From Eudorina sp. 2006-703-Eu-15 (lineage: Eukaryota > Chlorophyta > Chlorophyceae > Chlamydomonadales > Volvocaceae): a DNA stretch of 64,000 nt. The stretch covers positions 418,857 to 482,856 of the forward strand of contig BDSI01000005.1 in the NCBI GenBank assembly GCA_003117195.1. The letters run 5' to 3'. The position numbers and the translations under genes are program-made. This document shows, one piece after another, positions 43,491-55,700 of the stretch; the first letter of the stretch is position 1, and the number at the start of each line of letters is the position of its first letter. Below the pieces are notes generated by a model. It ran no database searches. It had not been told where the DNA came from and saw only the letters and a program-made list of their open reading frames with translations.

Positions 43491-45158
43491 CGCTGCGAAA
43501 CGGGCACTGAACGGACTGAGCACTGATGCGTTGTTGCCGTACACATGTGCGGTGGAAACCCAGTTGGATTGTACGGTAAGTCGTGCACATTTGAGGTGGA
43601 TGGCAAGAAGCTGGATCATTGATGTGGATGCCGCTACCAATCTCGATGCGGCGCCGTATGAATGACTGCGATGGAAGAGGATTCGAGCGGTGTGGTGGTG
43701 GGTCGTCAACCGCGGACGTTGTGGCCGCAGGTCTGCAGGTGGCGGTCTGCTGGCCTTCGGTTGTAGTGGTACAGCAACTGAATACGATTGCGAGGGATGG
43801 CGGAGGTGATTCGTATAAGCGCAGGTGCAGATTCGGGCCGGTGTGGGGTTGTGCATGATGTACACGTGTGTGTACTGTGTGTGGGCAAGGGGCATGCCGT
43901 ACTGCTGTGGCTGCTCATGAAGCACGGATTCAACGGCGGATCCTTAAGCAGGTGGTAAGGCCATCTGGATGGGTTGTAGCATAACTAAGCTCGAACAAAA
44001 GGCATTCATTCCACTCGTTGTCTGGCGCCGCTGACGGCAGCTGTCAACCAGCAGCGGGTGGAGGTCTCTGCAAGCTCTAGTACAGAAGATACCCAGAACG
44101 CCGAATCCCCCATCCGTGGAAGGTTGCTGGCCTGCCTGGCCCTGCACAGCACGAACAGCCTGCAACTTCCTGCAATCAGGCGCAATACGAACAGCCTGCA
44201 GCCGGCTTCGTTGTAAAGCTTCCTTCCATGTCAGGGTATTAGTGTAGATGTATGCGCGGGTGGCACAGTGGTAGCTTCGGGGAGTCCCTTGATTGTACTC
44301 TCGGCCGAGCGCCTGAGACGTACCGGCAAAAGGTTGAAGGAAAGATCCCTATGATAACGAGCGGAAATACTGCGTTTAATAAGGTTCACCAGGGTTCACT
44401 GCAGGCTCCCCAACGCGTTCCCTGGGTGCAGTCGCCAGCAGCCGCTGTGCAATACGATCGAGTTGCAATCGAGCGTTCACACTGACCGGAGCCAGTGTAC
44501 CGTACCGCATTTACTTATATGCAGATATGCATTGGGACTTCGCAACAGAACAAGTTGCCGTTCAACAAAACAAATCCGTTGACAGCCGCGCAAGGCGTTC
44601 CCACAAAATTGCTGTGAGACCGGGCCTGCGCTCTTATAAAGCTCCTATTCATTGTCGGAAGTGTCTGATTTCAACGAGTAACTCTTAGGAAGCCGGCTTC
44701 CACGAAGCCGGACGCCTCGCCTGCCTCGCCAGGTGACGCTTTCAGACGCTTTGTAACAAAGAAATGGTTATGTTTGCTAGTAATCGCGTTTTATTATGAA
44801 TCATTATATATCTTCTACGAAGTAGTTAAACGAACGTGTTTGGTAGGTAGAACCCATTTAACCTGGGCCCGAAGGGCCCGAACGCACAAGTACGCCGCAA
44901 TACCAGCCTGCAGTACGCATTGACAGAATCTGTCATCGAATTGGTGCTTTCGAAAGATCACTGTAACCCTAAACCCTGCTGACCCTGGCTGACCACCCAT
45001 CGGTCTGACAAGCGGTACTTGCAAATCATGAGCAATAAAAAAACATTTGCTTGTTATTATATTTAGTATATTTGGTCTGTCGACAAGGCGATCGTAGAGG
45101 GCGGGGGCCCCCGAACGCGATTCACGATGGGGCCCGCCCCGCCCAAACGTGAATCATT

Positions 45159-45159
<1 letters not shown>

Positions 45160-45202
<43 letters not shown>
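45160..45202. repeat. (CGT)14 microsatellite
   Basis: Fourteen perfect CGT units lie in the intergenic region. Confidence 0.95.
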
Positions 45203-45204
<2 letters not shown>

Positions 45205-46260
45205 AGAAATATACTTCCATAAATGATTATTAAAAGTCACTAATGTGTGAGGTACAACAACGCAGCTGGATTCAGCTTCCATTGCAAAGGCCCAAGCGAC
45301 CCAAGTTGTACCGCTTGAACACAGAAGGCCTGAATCTCTCCCGGTTATTGGTTTTAAGATCAAGAACAACGTTGCGTTGAATGAATTATGCTGCGCCTGC
45401 TGCACCCCGGTGTCGTTCAACTAAAACCCAAACCAATTCGTTGGCCCACCTGACAGCACGGGGACCTGCAATTGTCAGCACATGCAATATCACTGCAATG
45501 CAAACCCTTCCCTGAGGCCCCCAACTTACAAATGATGTTACAGTGGGCCCGCGGCGGGTCATTGGTGACAGCCATAGGCTCCTCACCACAAATTGTGAAA
45601 ACGAAACTGCGGCACTTCGGAACACCGGTCACGATCAGCTCTGTTGCAGTTGACCCCGCGTGCCTGAACCCTAAACCCTGTAAACCCTAGATGACCCTTC
45701 TTTGTCCCAATCAACCTGCGGATGGGCGTCCTCGGAGACGCGTACCGCCTGTACAGTGTACGTACGGGCGGGGTCGGTCCCGCCCGTGGTGCCCCGTGCA
45801 AATGTCACGACGCGAACGCCCTAGAACGCCTCACGTCAACCTTCGATTTTTTCCTTCGTTAAAATAAAACATCAGCAGGGTAATGGCGCTCAGACGCCCA
45901 ATTGCTTACTTTTAAATGTGATTCGTCAAGAGTCGCACCCGCCTGTGACATCGGCAATCGAATGTGACGGGCCCCTGGCTTACCTGTCACCTGCTTCACA
46001 AATAAAAATAAAAATAGAGACGTACGACGTGCGCGGTTCCGGGCAAGGAGGCCGTGTCACTCCAGGGAATCGCCGTGTTAGGCGGGTCACGATATCATCA
46101 GGGGCGGGGCGGCGCAATTATATATCATAAGACATCGTAAAACGAAGACTTGTATTTTGTAGCTCCCACAAGCAGGTATTCTCATGAGGCTTCATGAATT
46201 AGCAACATTAAAAAATGAAATTGTATCTCGAATAACCCGTAAGAGTGACGCAAAGTATTA

Positions 46261-46302
46261 TTATTAGGATGTTACAGCGGACCCCGCGGGTCATCGGTGG
46301 CA
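46261..46302 (+). repeat. Dispersed GC-palindrome repeat, copy 4
   Basis: TTATTAGGATGTTACAGCGG followed by ACCCCGCGGGTCATCGGTGG is nearly identical to the inverted copy at 27,882-27,920, over about 39 bases. It is intergenic. Confidence 0.8.
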
Positions 46303-47710
46303 GCCCCGGCGACAGCCGAGGCTTCCTCACCATACACTGCCTAAATGAACTAACGCCACCATGGCGCTCCGGACAGGCTCCCCAAGTGCACCGAAACACT
46401 CCCCGGGCCCACACTACCAGGGAACCACCCCGTTCCTGAGAACCAACCATGGCAAGGGATAAAGCCCGCTCAGGGGGAGTTAGCCACCAGGGCGCCCCTA
46501 TTAGCGAACCACCACCCCCGCAAAGTATACTGTCGTGGGGTTAACTGCTGCTGGCGGTCAAGTGGGCCGTGTTCTGTTCACCCGGAGCGCCTCCACGAGA
46601 TGGCCGAGCTCAGGTACGATTAAGGCACGCAGTTGAAGCAAGAGGGCAGGGCCAGGGCGGCGCCGTACATGCGTGCGTGCTGTCGGAACGTAGCTATCTA
46701 GGCCAAACGGAGCTCGCTGGGCGATTGGGTGATGTACGGTACGTGGGACAGATCGCCCCCGAGTTGAATCAATCAATCGCGGATGGATTCGTTGTGCAAT
46801 AATCCCGTTTCGTTCCCTGCTGCAGATCAGCACCTTTGTATCGGCGGACACCGCCGTGGGCCCTATTCAGCCGTGGACAGCCGTGATGCTGGCGCCAGGC
46901 TTACTTCAGGAGTTGCGCCGACGCGGATGCCGGGCCGTTGAAGGCGGGCGACGTGGGGATCATCGCGGCGAGTCGAGAGCAGTTTCAGGTGCGGCGGTGT
47001 AAGTACGTACAGTAGGTCGGGTATGTACGGCAACTCGCCGTACTGGACGACAAACGTGGGCCGACCTGCACACATTATTATTCGGACATTATTCGGACAC
47101 TATTCCGCAAATCGACGTTCGTGAAAACAGTTTAACTACTCCGGAGCCGTCCTCGCTCCCATACAAATTCTTTATTTCCCGTGGTGCGTGTGTGGCACCG
47201 CACACAACCCACCCACCCATGCAGGTGCTCCACCTGCAGACACAGAAGGCCTGGTGGTACGACCGCCACGCGCTGCGCAAGCCGCCCGGCAAGATGGCCG
47301 TAGACCGCTATAATCGGATGGTGCTCAACCGGGACGGCCGCGCGGCGTTCCTGGGCGTCAACAGCCGGGGCCGCGGCGGTGACACGGGCCGCAGCCCGGC
47401 CGATCTGTTCTACTGCGGGGCCAAGATGGACCAGTGCAGGTGGGTGGGAGGTAGCAGCATGGGACGGGTTAGGGTGCGGGGTGATGACGGTGCTCGGGCC
47501 GAATACCGGTACCAGCGGTCACGCAGCTGGGAGGACGCAGAAGCGCTTAGTTGCAGCTAGCTGACGCCGAACCGCAATCCAAAAGCTTTACAGCGAAAAA
47601 GCCCCGTCTGGGTGGGTCAAGGGCCTTGTTTGGGTTGACCGGCCGACTATTCGCTTGCCTAAGCGCGGCGGGAACAAGCCCAGCAGCTGCTACTGCTTCA
47701 TTCCACCGCC

Positions 47711-47758
47711 AGTGCAGCAGCAGCTGCTGCTGCTGCTGCTGCTGCTGTTGCTGCTGTT
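47711..47758. repeat. (CTG)n microsatellite
   Basis: CAG/CTG triplets run for about 48 bases inside the expanded intron of the duplicated E3 fragment. Confidence 0.9.
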
Positions 47759-47988
47759 AGTTGTTTTGAGACCAATCGATCCCAGGCGGGGTGGGGCCGG
47801 GCGTGCACGTGGTTATTAGTCGGGGACACCGTGGGACACGCACGGTTGGCGATTAGCTATTTGCGAGGCAGGCAGTAAGCGAGAAAGTGGACTAGCTGGT
47901 TATGACCAAAACGTGGATTGCTCGAAGTGGGTGCAGCAAGCAGGGTGGGCAAGGCAGACTAGTGCTCAAGTGCAACAAGCTACATGGT

Positions 47989-48069
47989 GCATTTTGCAAA
48001 GGCAAGGCACGTCACGACGACGCGTTTCGGCCTTGCCAGGGCCTCGTCAGGTGACTTCTGCTAAAATGC
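47989..48069 (-). ncRNA. Hammerhead ribozyme, type I, minimal stem III
   Basis: Read on the minus strand: conserved CUGACGA (48050-48044), stem II GGCC/GGCC (48043-48040 with 48032-48029) with a 7-nt loop, then GAAA (48028-48025). Stem III is three pairs, ACG/CGU, with a 3-nt loop. The GUC cleavage triplet ends at C 48016. Stem I is GUCAC (48055-48051) with GUGAC (48015-48011), then an internal loop and an outer stem GCAUUUU (48069-48063) with AAAAUGC (47995-47989). Every invariant core base (CUGANGA, GAAA, UH) is present. Type I hammerheads with very short stem III are known from Penelope-like elements and retrozymes. It lies in the inserted part of the expanded pseudo-intron, so it probably marks such an element, though no ORF of one is visible. 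Confidence 0.85.
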
Positions 48070-49156
48070 CGTATGCTTTATGCGACCTGAGCTACTATCG
48101 CCAAAACGCCCTCGAAGAAGAGATTCGCGGTCCGCGCGAAAGCGGTTGAACTTACGGTCGTGCAGCCAGGGTAGCAGCAAGGCTGGTGCCCGAGGTGGAG
48201 AGGGCAGTAATTCCTGAAATAAATTGTTAGCTTTGCGACTTTGTGAAGGCTACCGGGAGGTCGCGGGGACCAGCATTAGCGTCCAACGACGGTTGGTAGC
48301 GCATCCAGCTGACAAGCTTAGCAACCAGATCTCATGCAAAACAGCTTCCAGTAGTAAGAAGTATAAAGTCATGATTCGGATGCCCTTTTAAAGGCGCCGT
48401 CGGATGTACGGGGAGGCTGTTGGCGCGAGGGTCGCCATAGCATGCGGCGAATCGTTGTACGTCGGGCATGAAGGAGCTCCATGGAAGAGCGAGCGGGGTT
48501 GCGCTGGGAAATTTCTGTCTGGTAATTTAAACGCTGGATTTCGTGTTCTCGCGGGTGTAGGATTTTTCGGAATTTTTTGGTTAGGACGAGCCTCATTCGA
48601 TCGCCTCAGTGGGTCAGGGTGGCAAACTGATCGTTTTCGCGGACCCACATCGAAAAGCATCAAGGCGGAACGCATGAACCATTGGTGCGAGTATACATCA
48701 ACAGACTCAGTTGCGGATTTGCGGGTTTCAAACGGGATCGCGAGGCCGTGCGCGAAAAGATGCTTACCTTGCAACTCGCAGCGCCAAATATGGGCTGCTG
48801 CTGCTGCTGCAGCAGCTGCTGCATGTATATATGCTGTTGTTCCTCGCGCCGCGCGTTGTATGTATGTATGCATGCATGCAATGTAACCGTTACAAGGTGG
48901 ACCCGTATCCCGACCGGGTGTTCCAACGGGCCCAGATAGCTCGTAGGTGCATGTATGTATCCATCCATGCAGGTGCGGGCGCTGTGACGGCCGGTGCGGT
49001 CCCCACGAGGGCTGCCCCTGCCACGCGTGCTTGGAGATGGCTGGGTTGAAGGTGCTGCCCTCCGGCTCGGTCGGGGACAGCGGTGAGGACCCGGAGGCGG
49101 TGCGGGAGCACCTGGCGAAGGCGCGGGGACGGAGCGAGAGGAGTCGGCACGGATGA

Positions 49157-49690
49157 CCATGTACCGTCGTCATGGGCAAGCAATACTGTGCGTGACTATA
49201 GGCTCCAGATAGAGCCTGAAGTTGGCGCAGCATGGAATCAAGGAATGAAGCAAGGGCAGTTGGGGCCATTGCGCTAGACGCACCCAGACTCCGCCGGACG
49301 ACTAGGGCATGTAAGAAAAGTTAGGTAAGGTTAGGGCAGAGTAGAGGAGCGAGGCAGTGGTGGGCGGCGTGTTGTGTTGGCCTGCCTGCTTAGTCGGCAT
49401 AGCGTACGAAAACTGAGTGGACGGATGGCAGCAGGAGGGAAGGTACGACGGACATTTTCTGCGCACCCTTGATTCAATATATATAGTCCGGTGAAACTAC
49501 TCCGACTTGTCTATCTGGGTCTGATGCCTATGTACGGAGCACAAAGGTAGCCAGCCTCCTCCGGAAGGTGTCCATTTGGATGGCGCGCGGCGGCCGTAGC
49601 GTCGGGACGATCAAGAGATAGATACGTATCTGACGCGCGGGGCTCATTGCTATTTGCTCGGTGTACGTGCGCATGGCCCTGAATATGATA
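49157..49690. repeat. Duplicated 3' flank shared with 62,983-63,480
   Basis: Blocks such as GGTACGACGGACAT, TCCGGTGA, ATCTGGGT(C/T)TGATGCC and GCGCGGGGCTCAT occur in the same order here and after the stop of the U-box gene (63,254-63,440). The duplication was therefore of genomic DNA and extended beyond the coding part. Confidence 0.8.
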
Positions 49691-51046
49691 TGGCCGGGAG
49701 TTCAGAGTTATAAGTTGTCTGTGGGAGACGGAGGCATTTCGATCGCGTGTGCGTGCATGGGCGGCGCGGCGTGGCGTGGCAGTCATTCCGCAATGCGTGC
49801 ACAATCTTACAGCGAAGTGCTTGCTTAGGAAACATAATCTACGGTATGGACGATGTACAACAACGTAGCAGGGCGCAGCTTCTCAAACTTGTTGCGTAAG
49901 CACTGCGAAAGAATAAAATGAATCAAAGGAGTACTTAACGACGCCAGATCGCCCATTTGCTTATTTCAGATACTGATTGTAATTTGTAAACGATCGAGGC
50001 TTCGAACTTGTTTCGGGCGAGCTGATCTATCCAGATCTGTGAACCAAATATATGTATAAACCAATTTATCAACTATATCATTTTTACAGACTTGAAGTGC
50101 ATCACCGCGTTGGTGTCTCCTACCTAAGGTACTGGCATTTTCATTAAAACTCATGTTTTACTACTTCTTTCACTATTTATTACTGAGTACTGATCTACTA
50201 TGCGCAGGCATGCGCTTTGAAGACGCAACGCGGGGACGGAGTACAGGTAAAGGTAAGGCTGAGGAGACATTTTTGCGGAATTGAAGAAACAAGGGGAACG
50301 GGAAGGAAGATGGGACAAAAGGGAAGAAGTGAGTGATTCTGCGAGGCAAATGCGTCAACCGGGCATGAAGCTAGTTCGAAGCCGTGGGGCCCCAGAGCCC
50401 CGACCGACATCCACACACAACAGAAGTAGCCAGGCATTGGGTAGGTGTAGAAGCGGCGGGCCAGTCGCGATGGAAGGACGGGCAGGCGAGCGGGACGCCG
50501 CATCTGAAGCAACGAGAAATTCCCTTTTATAGGCTAGCGATTGAGCGCCTATGTTTCTTTTGAGTTACATAGTAGTGTTGTCTGTGCTCTAACGGCATAC
50601 ATGCAACACCTTGTAGGAACCCACAAAACTACTGCATGTTGACCTTCCGGGCATGGGGAGCTACCATCGCAGGTATTGCCTGCAATTACTTCAACATTCA
50701 GGCTCTAAATTATAACTCTGCACTCGCGGCAGACACCTGTGCCGAGTGTAATGGTCCGTGCAGATGCTAACCAAGGCGACGATTGTAGCCCTTCTTAGCT
50801 AAGGCCTGGATCTACCGAAACCTCAAAACGCAACAGCAAAGAAATAGGACAGCAGGTAGGGAGATCCTCGTGACGCTGACACGCGTCTTCTTCTCTCGTG
50901 TCACTGCAGAATGTATTAAGTAGGATTAAGCCACAGCCTTGGGGTCCTTTCCTTTGCTTGGCGGCCCGGTGACGAGCGCCTGCTCTCCATCGTTATGGCC
51001 CTTTCGACCTCCTCTGCCGTCCCCCGCACTCAGGCGCGGCGACCCG
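49691..51046. other. Intergenic / 5' flank of the U-box gene
   Basis: No supported exon, RNA gene or repeat array. An AT-rich patch spans about 49,830-50,190. An acceptor-like CACTCAG just before the start ATG (about 51,027-51,033) may end a 5'UTR intron. Confidence 0.5.
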
Positions 51047-52723
51047 ATGGCCCTCCGCGCGGCCATAGCCAGCGCCGTGAGCATCGCGGACAAACTCGAT
51101 TCGAGCGATGACCCCAACCTGCGAGACCTTGGCGAGGCCAGTCGGAGCGCCGGCGCTGTCCTGGAGCAGTCGGCCGTGGACCTATGCGACGCGCCGCGGG
51201 AGGAGATCCTGGTACGTAGGCAAGACAACGGAAACGGCACCACTGCGTGTCACGCGCGGAAGGGGCGCGCGAAAGAGGACGGTCGGTGTGCGACAAGATT
51301 GATATCAGCAAAGGACGACTGTTACAGGCGGCGAGAGGGAGAGGGAGAGGGAGAGGGAGAGGGAGAGGGAGAGGGAGAGGGAGAGGGAGAGGGAGAGGGA
51401 GAGGGAGAGGGAGAGGGAGAGGGAGAGGGAGAGGGATGTATCTTTATCTCCATCAGGTGCTGCCGCGAATTGGGTACTCTACTGGCGTTTGTGTTCAGTA
51501 ATGACTCAATCGTTTGTGCGGGGTAATTCTATCTACCTTGTTCGCCTCATCACATGATACGGTCGGTCCACGTCCGTCCGTCACGCGCCCGATGCGCCCA
51601 GGCGCTGGCGGAGACCTTCGCTGGCTGCGTCGGCCTGGCGGAGGCAGCGGAGTCGGCGCTGAGCGGCCAGCACTGGTCGGGCGCTGCCCTCATCTTCGTC
51701 GGTACGTAGCTCGGCAGCATCTGTACTGGACGGAAGAGGTAACTAACTGTAGGTGGACGGAAGAGGCATCTGGATGTGGATACAAAGGGGCTGCAAGAGG
51801 ACGGAAGACCTGGCCCGCAAGCTCAGATGAAGGCAGCAGGTGCATTAGGAACATTCACGTCTGCAGTGCACACGCGCCGTATGTCGCCCGCAGCGGCCCC
51901 GCGTGCATGCCTCCGAACATCATGGCTGGGAACACGCGCGGTGCCATCCGGCTGTGCAGGGGCCATGCTGCACGAACGCGCAGGGGCCATCGCGGAATCT
52001 CTGAACGGGTTGGCTGACCGGTCTGAGCCAGGCCCCCTAGAGCCGGCCGCGCGGGATGCACTGAAGACCGCGGGCGTGCTGTTCAGCTCCGCCGCCAGTG
52101 GACAGGTGGGGCGCGCGGGTAGGGTCGGTAGATAGCGATAGATAGGGGCGGATGGGGTCGCGTCGGGGCGGGGCGGGTCGCGCCGGGTCGGGTCGCGTCG
52201 CGTAGAGCAAAGGCAATCCGTCTTCAGGAACGCCGGGAGAGGACGCGGGAGTGCAGTCCGCCGTGGGCAGAGGCTCGTACGTTACCGGCGCCCCAGACCG
52301 TCGTGCTGCTCCCGACAGCTTGGAGTGATGGTGATTCAATGGACGGAGTGCGTTGCACTGCTTTATGTCTTCGGTGCACGCACGGGCCCTAACGCTCAAC
52401 ACACACCACCGCCGTGTGTGTGTCCCTCCCCGGGCTGGCGCGCCGACCGACCGACCGACTTAGCGCAGGCTGCCGACCGCGTCTCGGCGCTGGCGGCGCT
52501 GCGCCGCGAGCTGCTGCCGGACGGCGCGGCCTCTGCTGTGCTGGAAGGGCCTCCCTCCGATGAGGGGGTGCGGGCGGCCCGCGGCATACTGTCTCGTCTG
52601 CTGCCCGAGGGGACCTTGGACGATGTTGAGGTGGGTATGTAGCTGCGTGGGCCTGAACGAACCCACCGGACGGCAGCAATCAAGCAGCGACGCCGCCCCC
52701 GCCCTCTCTGAAGGACGGCGTGG

Positions 52724-52787
<64 letters not shown>

Positions 52788-55700
52788 GGGGGCTACATAC
52801 ACCAGCTACAGACGCCGCCACGGTACCGTGCGTGTTTTGATATATACCAGGTGTAACGCACGCCGGGTTATTACGGCATCAGTCCCCCAATCGGAGACCC
52901 TGCAAAGCAGAATCACGAAATAGCCCTTGCTTTTGCCGCGCCGTGTCACTTGCTTGCACTAGGGAACGAAGCCGTCTGCTTGCTTTGCTTGCGGATGACG
53001 CGACTGAACTGCTTGCGCCGCGCTTGCACCCCCTTGGCTGCATATGCGCGCAGTCGCTCGCGCTGCTGCCTGGCGCATCATGAACCCCCTCCCGTCCCCA
53101 CTGTGGTCTGCTGCAGGCGCGTGCGCAAGCGGTGACGGAGCTTCTGGACCTTCTGGCTGCGTCCGCGGCCGCCTCCGCGGGCAGCAGCAGCGCCCGGCCG
53201 CAGCCGCAGGAGGCGACGGCCGAGCAGGACAGCAGCAGCCGCGACTGCCACTTACTCGACCCTGAGGATCGGGCGCTGCTTCAGGCTGTGGTGGACGTGC
53301 TGGTCAGTGAGGACATGTCAGCGGAGGTCCCGGGGGGTGCGGCTGCGGCTGCGGGAAGCAGCGGTGGAGCCGGCGGCACGGGACGGGAGCCAGGGGCAGT
53401 AGCGGCAGCGGCAGCACCGAGTTCGTCCGAGGGAGCGCCCCGACGCCGGTTGCGGCAGCCACTCCCGCGGTCCTGTCTGTGTCCAATCGGGCAGGTAGGT
53501 GAGATGTCCCATCCGTCCACGCATCAGGGCAATCACTACTGGCTGCTGGCCCGGTGCAGCGGGGTGGGTGGGTGCGTGTTTATTTACCGAAGGTAGGCTC
53601 GTCCTGCTGGGGGTGTGTGTGTGTGTGTGTGTGTGTGTGGCGGGGAACACTACTGCTTGTCGGGTGCAGCCCGCGGGTATGTGCGTCCTTCGGACATCAA
53701 GGCAGTATGCGTGTGCGTCACCAACCCAGTTGGAGGTGGCAATATTATGCGGGCGACAGTGGTATGATTGGGGTGATAAAAGGAAATTGGGGGTGGGTGA
53801 AATTGTGCGCGCCGGCGGCGGGGAGTAGTACCTCTCATCTCTAGTGCGTGGGAGTGGAGCCACGCAGCAGGTGCTCATACGGGCTGACGGTGAAACGTAA
53901 AGCCTCTATTGGATTCGGTTGGACGATTTAGTAGCGCTTTGTTTTGGGAACACGTACGGTTGACGGATTCTCTGCGTTGCCACGCAGCGGGTTCTGCTGC
54001 GGACGGAGCGAGCAAGGGGCCGCAACCGAACCAACGAACCTCTCTCGGGCCTTATCACAGCTGCGGTACATATCCTTTATATGGCCGGCGGTTCGTTGGT
54101 CGAGAATGCATGGCTGGCAACGCCTCTGCACACCGGTGTATGTGCTTCGCATTTGTCGCATGGCTTTGCTCGTGGCGGAAGCGTCTCAGACCTGCCTGAA
54201 TGTGTGGTGACATCATGCCCGCCGGTCCCACGCATGCCTCCTCGCTCGCAGGAAATCATGCGGGATCCCGTCACAACGGCCGTTGGCCAGACCTACGAGC
54301 GGAACGCCATTGAGGCGTGGCTCCGAGACCATGATACCGACCCCCTGACGAGTGAGTTGCGTGACACTTTTATTTGTTTCCCGTACAACAGCTATTTTGC
54401 CGCCAGCAGGCACGAACACGAACGAACGTATGATGAGTAAGTACATCACAGCGGACAACGATGAACGGATGTTACCGGTGTGGACGGGGCCTTTATCAAA
54501 GGCTACAGACAACCCCAGAAAGCGGGCTCCCACCGACAAAACATGAATTGAACGATACCATGCCTCAGCTTGCCGGGGCCATGCCTCCATGTATGCATGT
54601 GCCCGTGTCGAGACTGCATCGCATCGTGCTACCATCCAGCTCATGATACATATAAATGAGCGAGGATGATAATATAAAAATAACATCCATAGGTATAATA
54701 TAAGAAATAAATAGAATTACAGTATGAAGCGTACTACTAATATAACAAAGGAATTAATAATAACAATAATCAGAAATAACGGTAATTATGCACACACCGC
54801 GCGCCTTATTATGGTTCCACGTCACCCACACGTGCTTGGTGGTTCGCGGCAAAATCGTACAGAGGAGCGGCTGCCGCACAAGACCCTAGTTCCGGCCTGG
54901 GCAGTCAAGGGCGTGATTGATGAATGGCTCGCGGCGGCGGGCATTACGCACGACGAGTACGACGAGTTCGGTGACGACTCTGACATCGAGGAGCCTGCCG
55001 CTCCAGCCGAGGTAGATAGATGGATGGGCACCCCCATCGCCGTACTCTCCATCCAGCGCGCAAGGGAGGTCGTTGCGTTATTCGTTCCCCGGCGGTCTTT
55101 CCGTTAGGACTGGGTCTCACTACCTTGGCCAGCGTCATGCCTAATAACACGCACATTGGGCTCGTTCTTTGCTTGTCGAGCACGCACGCAGACAGCAGGC
55201 TTTCGTGCATCATCGACGAATCTGTACATATATCTGTGTCAGCGAATGCGTGCGTATACGATAATGTATGAGAATTGCACAACGGCCGGTTATAGTTTTG
55301 CTTCCATCCATGGCTGCAAGGTTATTAGTTGTGCCACTCTCCCTTGCCACGCCGTGTGCGTGCCACCCCGCAGCAGAGGGGCGCCGCCCGCGAGGGCGGA
55401 GGAACGGGTAATAATAACAATAATGGCGATGCCGGCGCTGGCAGCAGTAGCCCCGCCGCGTACGGCATCTTCGCCGGCATCACCGGCTGGTCTCAGGTGG
55501 GAAATATATTCCATCCGGGATCGATGGGCGGACACACTCGTTGCACTTCTAAACACACATGTTGCCCGCCCCGGCGGGCGGGTTGCATTTCTAAACACAC
55601 GTTGATTGCACATACACCCACACTGGGCGACCGGGGTAACTAAAGCTTGCATACACGTAACTGTTCTTGCTCCAATGCCAACATACAGCAGCTGCTGCGT

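Larger units (their letters stand above)
43491..46825. other. Intergenic region with low-complexity and repeat fragments
   Basis: No exon is supported in these 3.3 kb. Contents are a TGTAA at 44,212-44,216 (candidate poly(A) signal of the Tim17-like gene), a Pol III A-box-like TGGCACAGTGG at 44,261, a perfect palindrome GGAAGCCGGCTTCC near 44,689, AT-rich stretches around 44,770-45,070, a (CGT)n run, short CCCTAAA-like motifs near 44,967 and 45,667,and one copy of the dispersed GC-palindrome repeat. It is the least GC-rich part of the window together with 49.8-50.2 kb. Confidence 0.6.
46826..49156 (+). pseudogene. Truncated duplicate of the last three exons of the U-box E3 gene
   Basis: The pseudo-exons 46826-46988, 47225-47439 and 48973-49156 match exons 62097-62252, 62388-62599 and 62823-62982. 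The first is 163 nt against 156: one in-frame 3-nt gain plus a 4-nt gain (GGCTTAC against GGAC near 46,899) that breaks the frame. The second (215 nt, 3 nt longer) and third are open and keep WWYDRHALR, NRDGRAAFLG and the Cys-rich RCGRCDGRC tail, with a C-terminal extension of about seven residues. Homology begins near the acceptor of the first copied exon; no upstream exon of the parent is present. The intron between copies 2 and 3 is 1,533 bp against 223 bp in the parent and contains inserted DNA. A TGTAA lies at 49,310. Expression from a new start is possible but unsupported. Confidence 0.85.

Noticed and set aside
44960..45695. Interstitial telomere repeats (CCCTAAA-like)
   Set aside because: Only two or three imperfect units at each site; too short to call telomeric.
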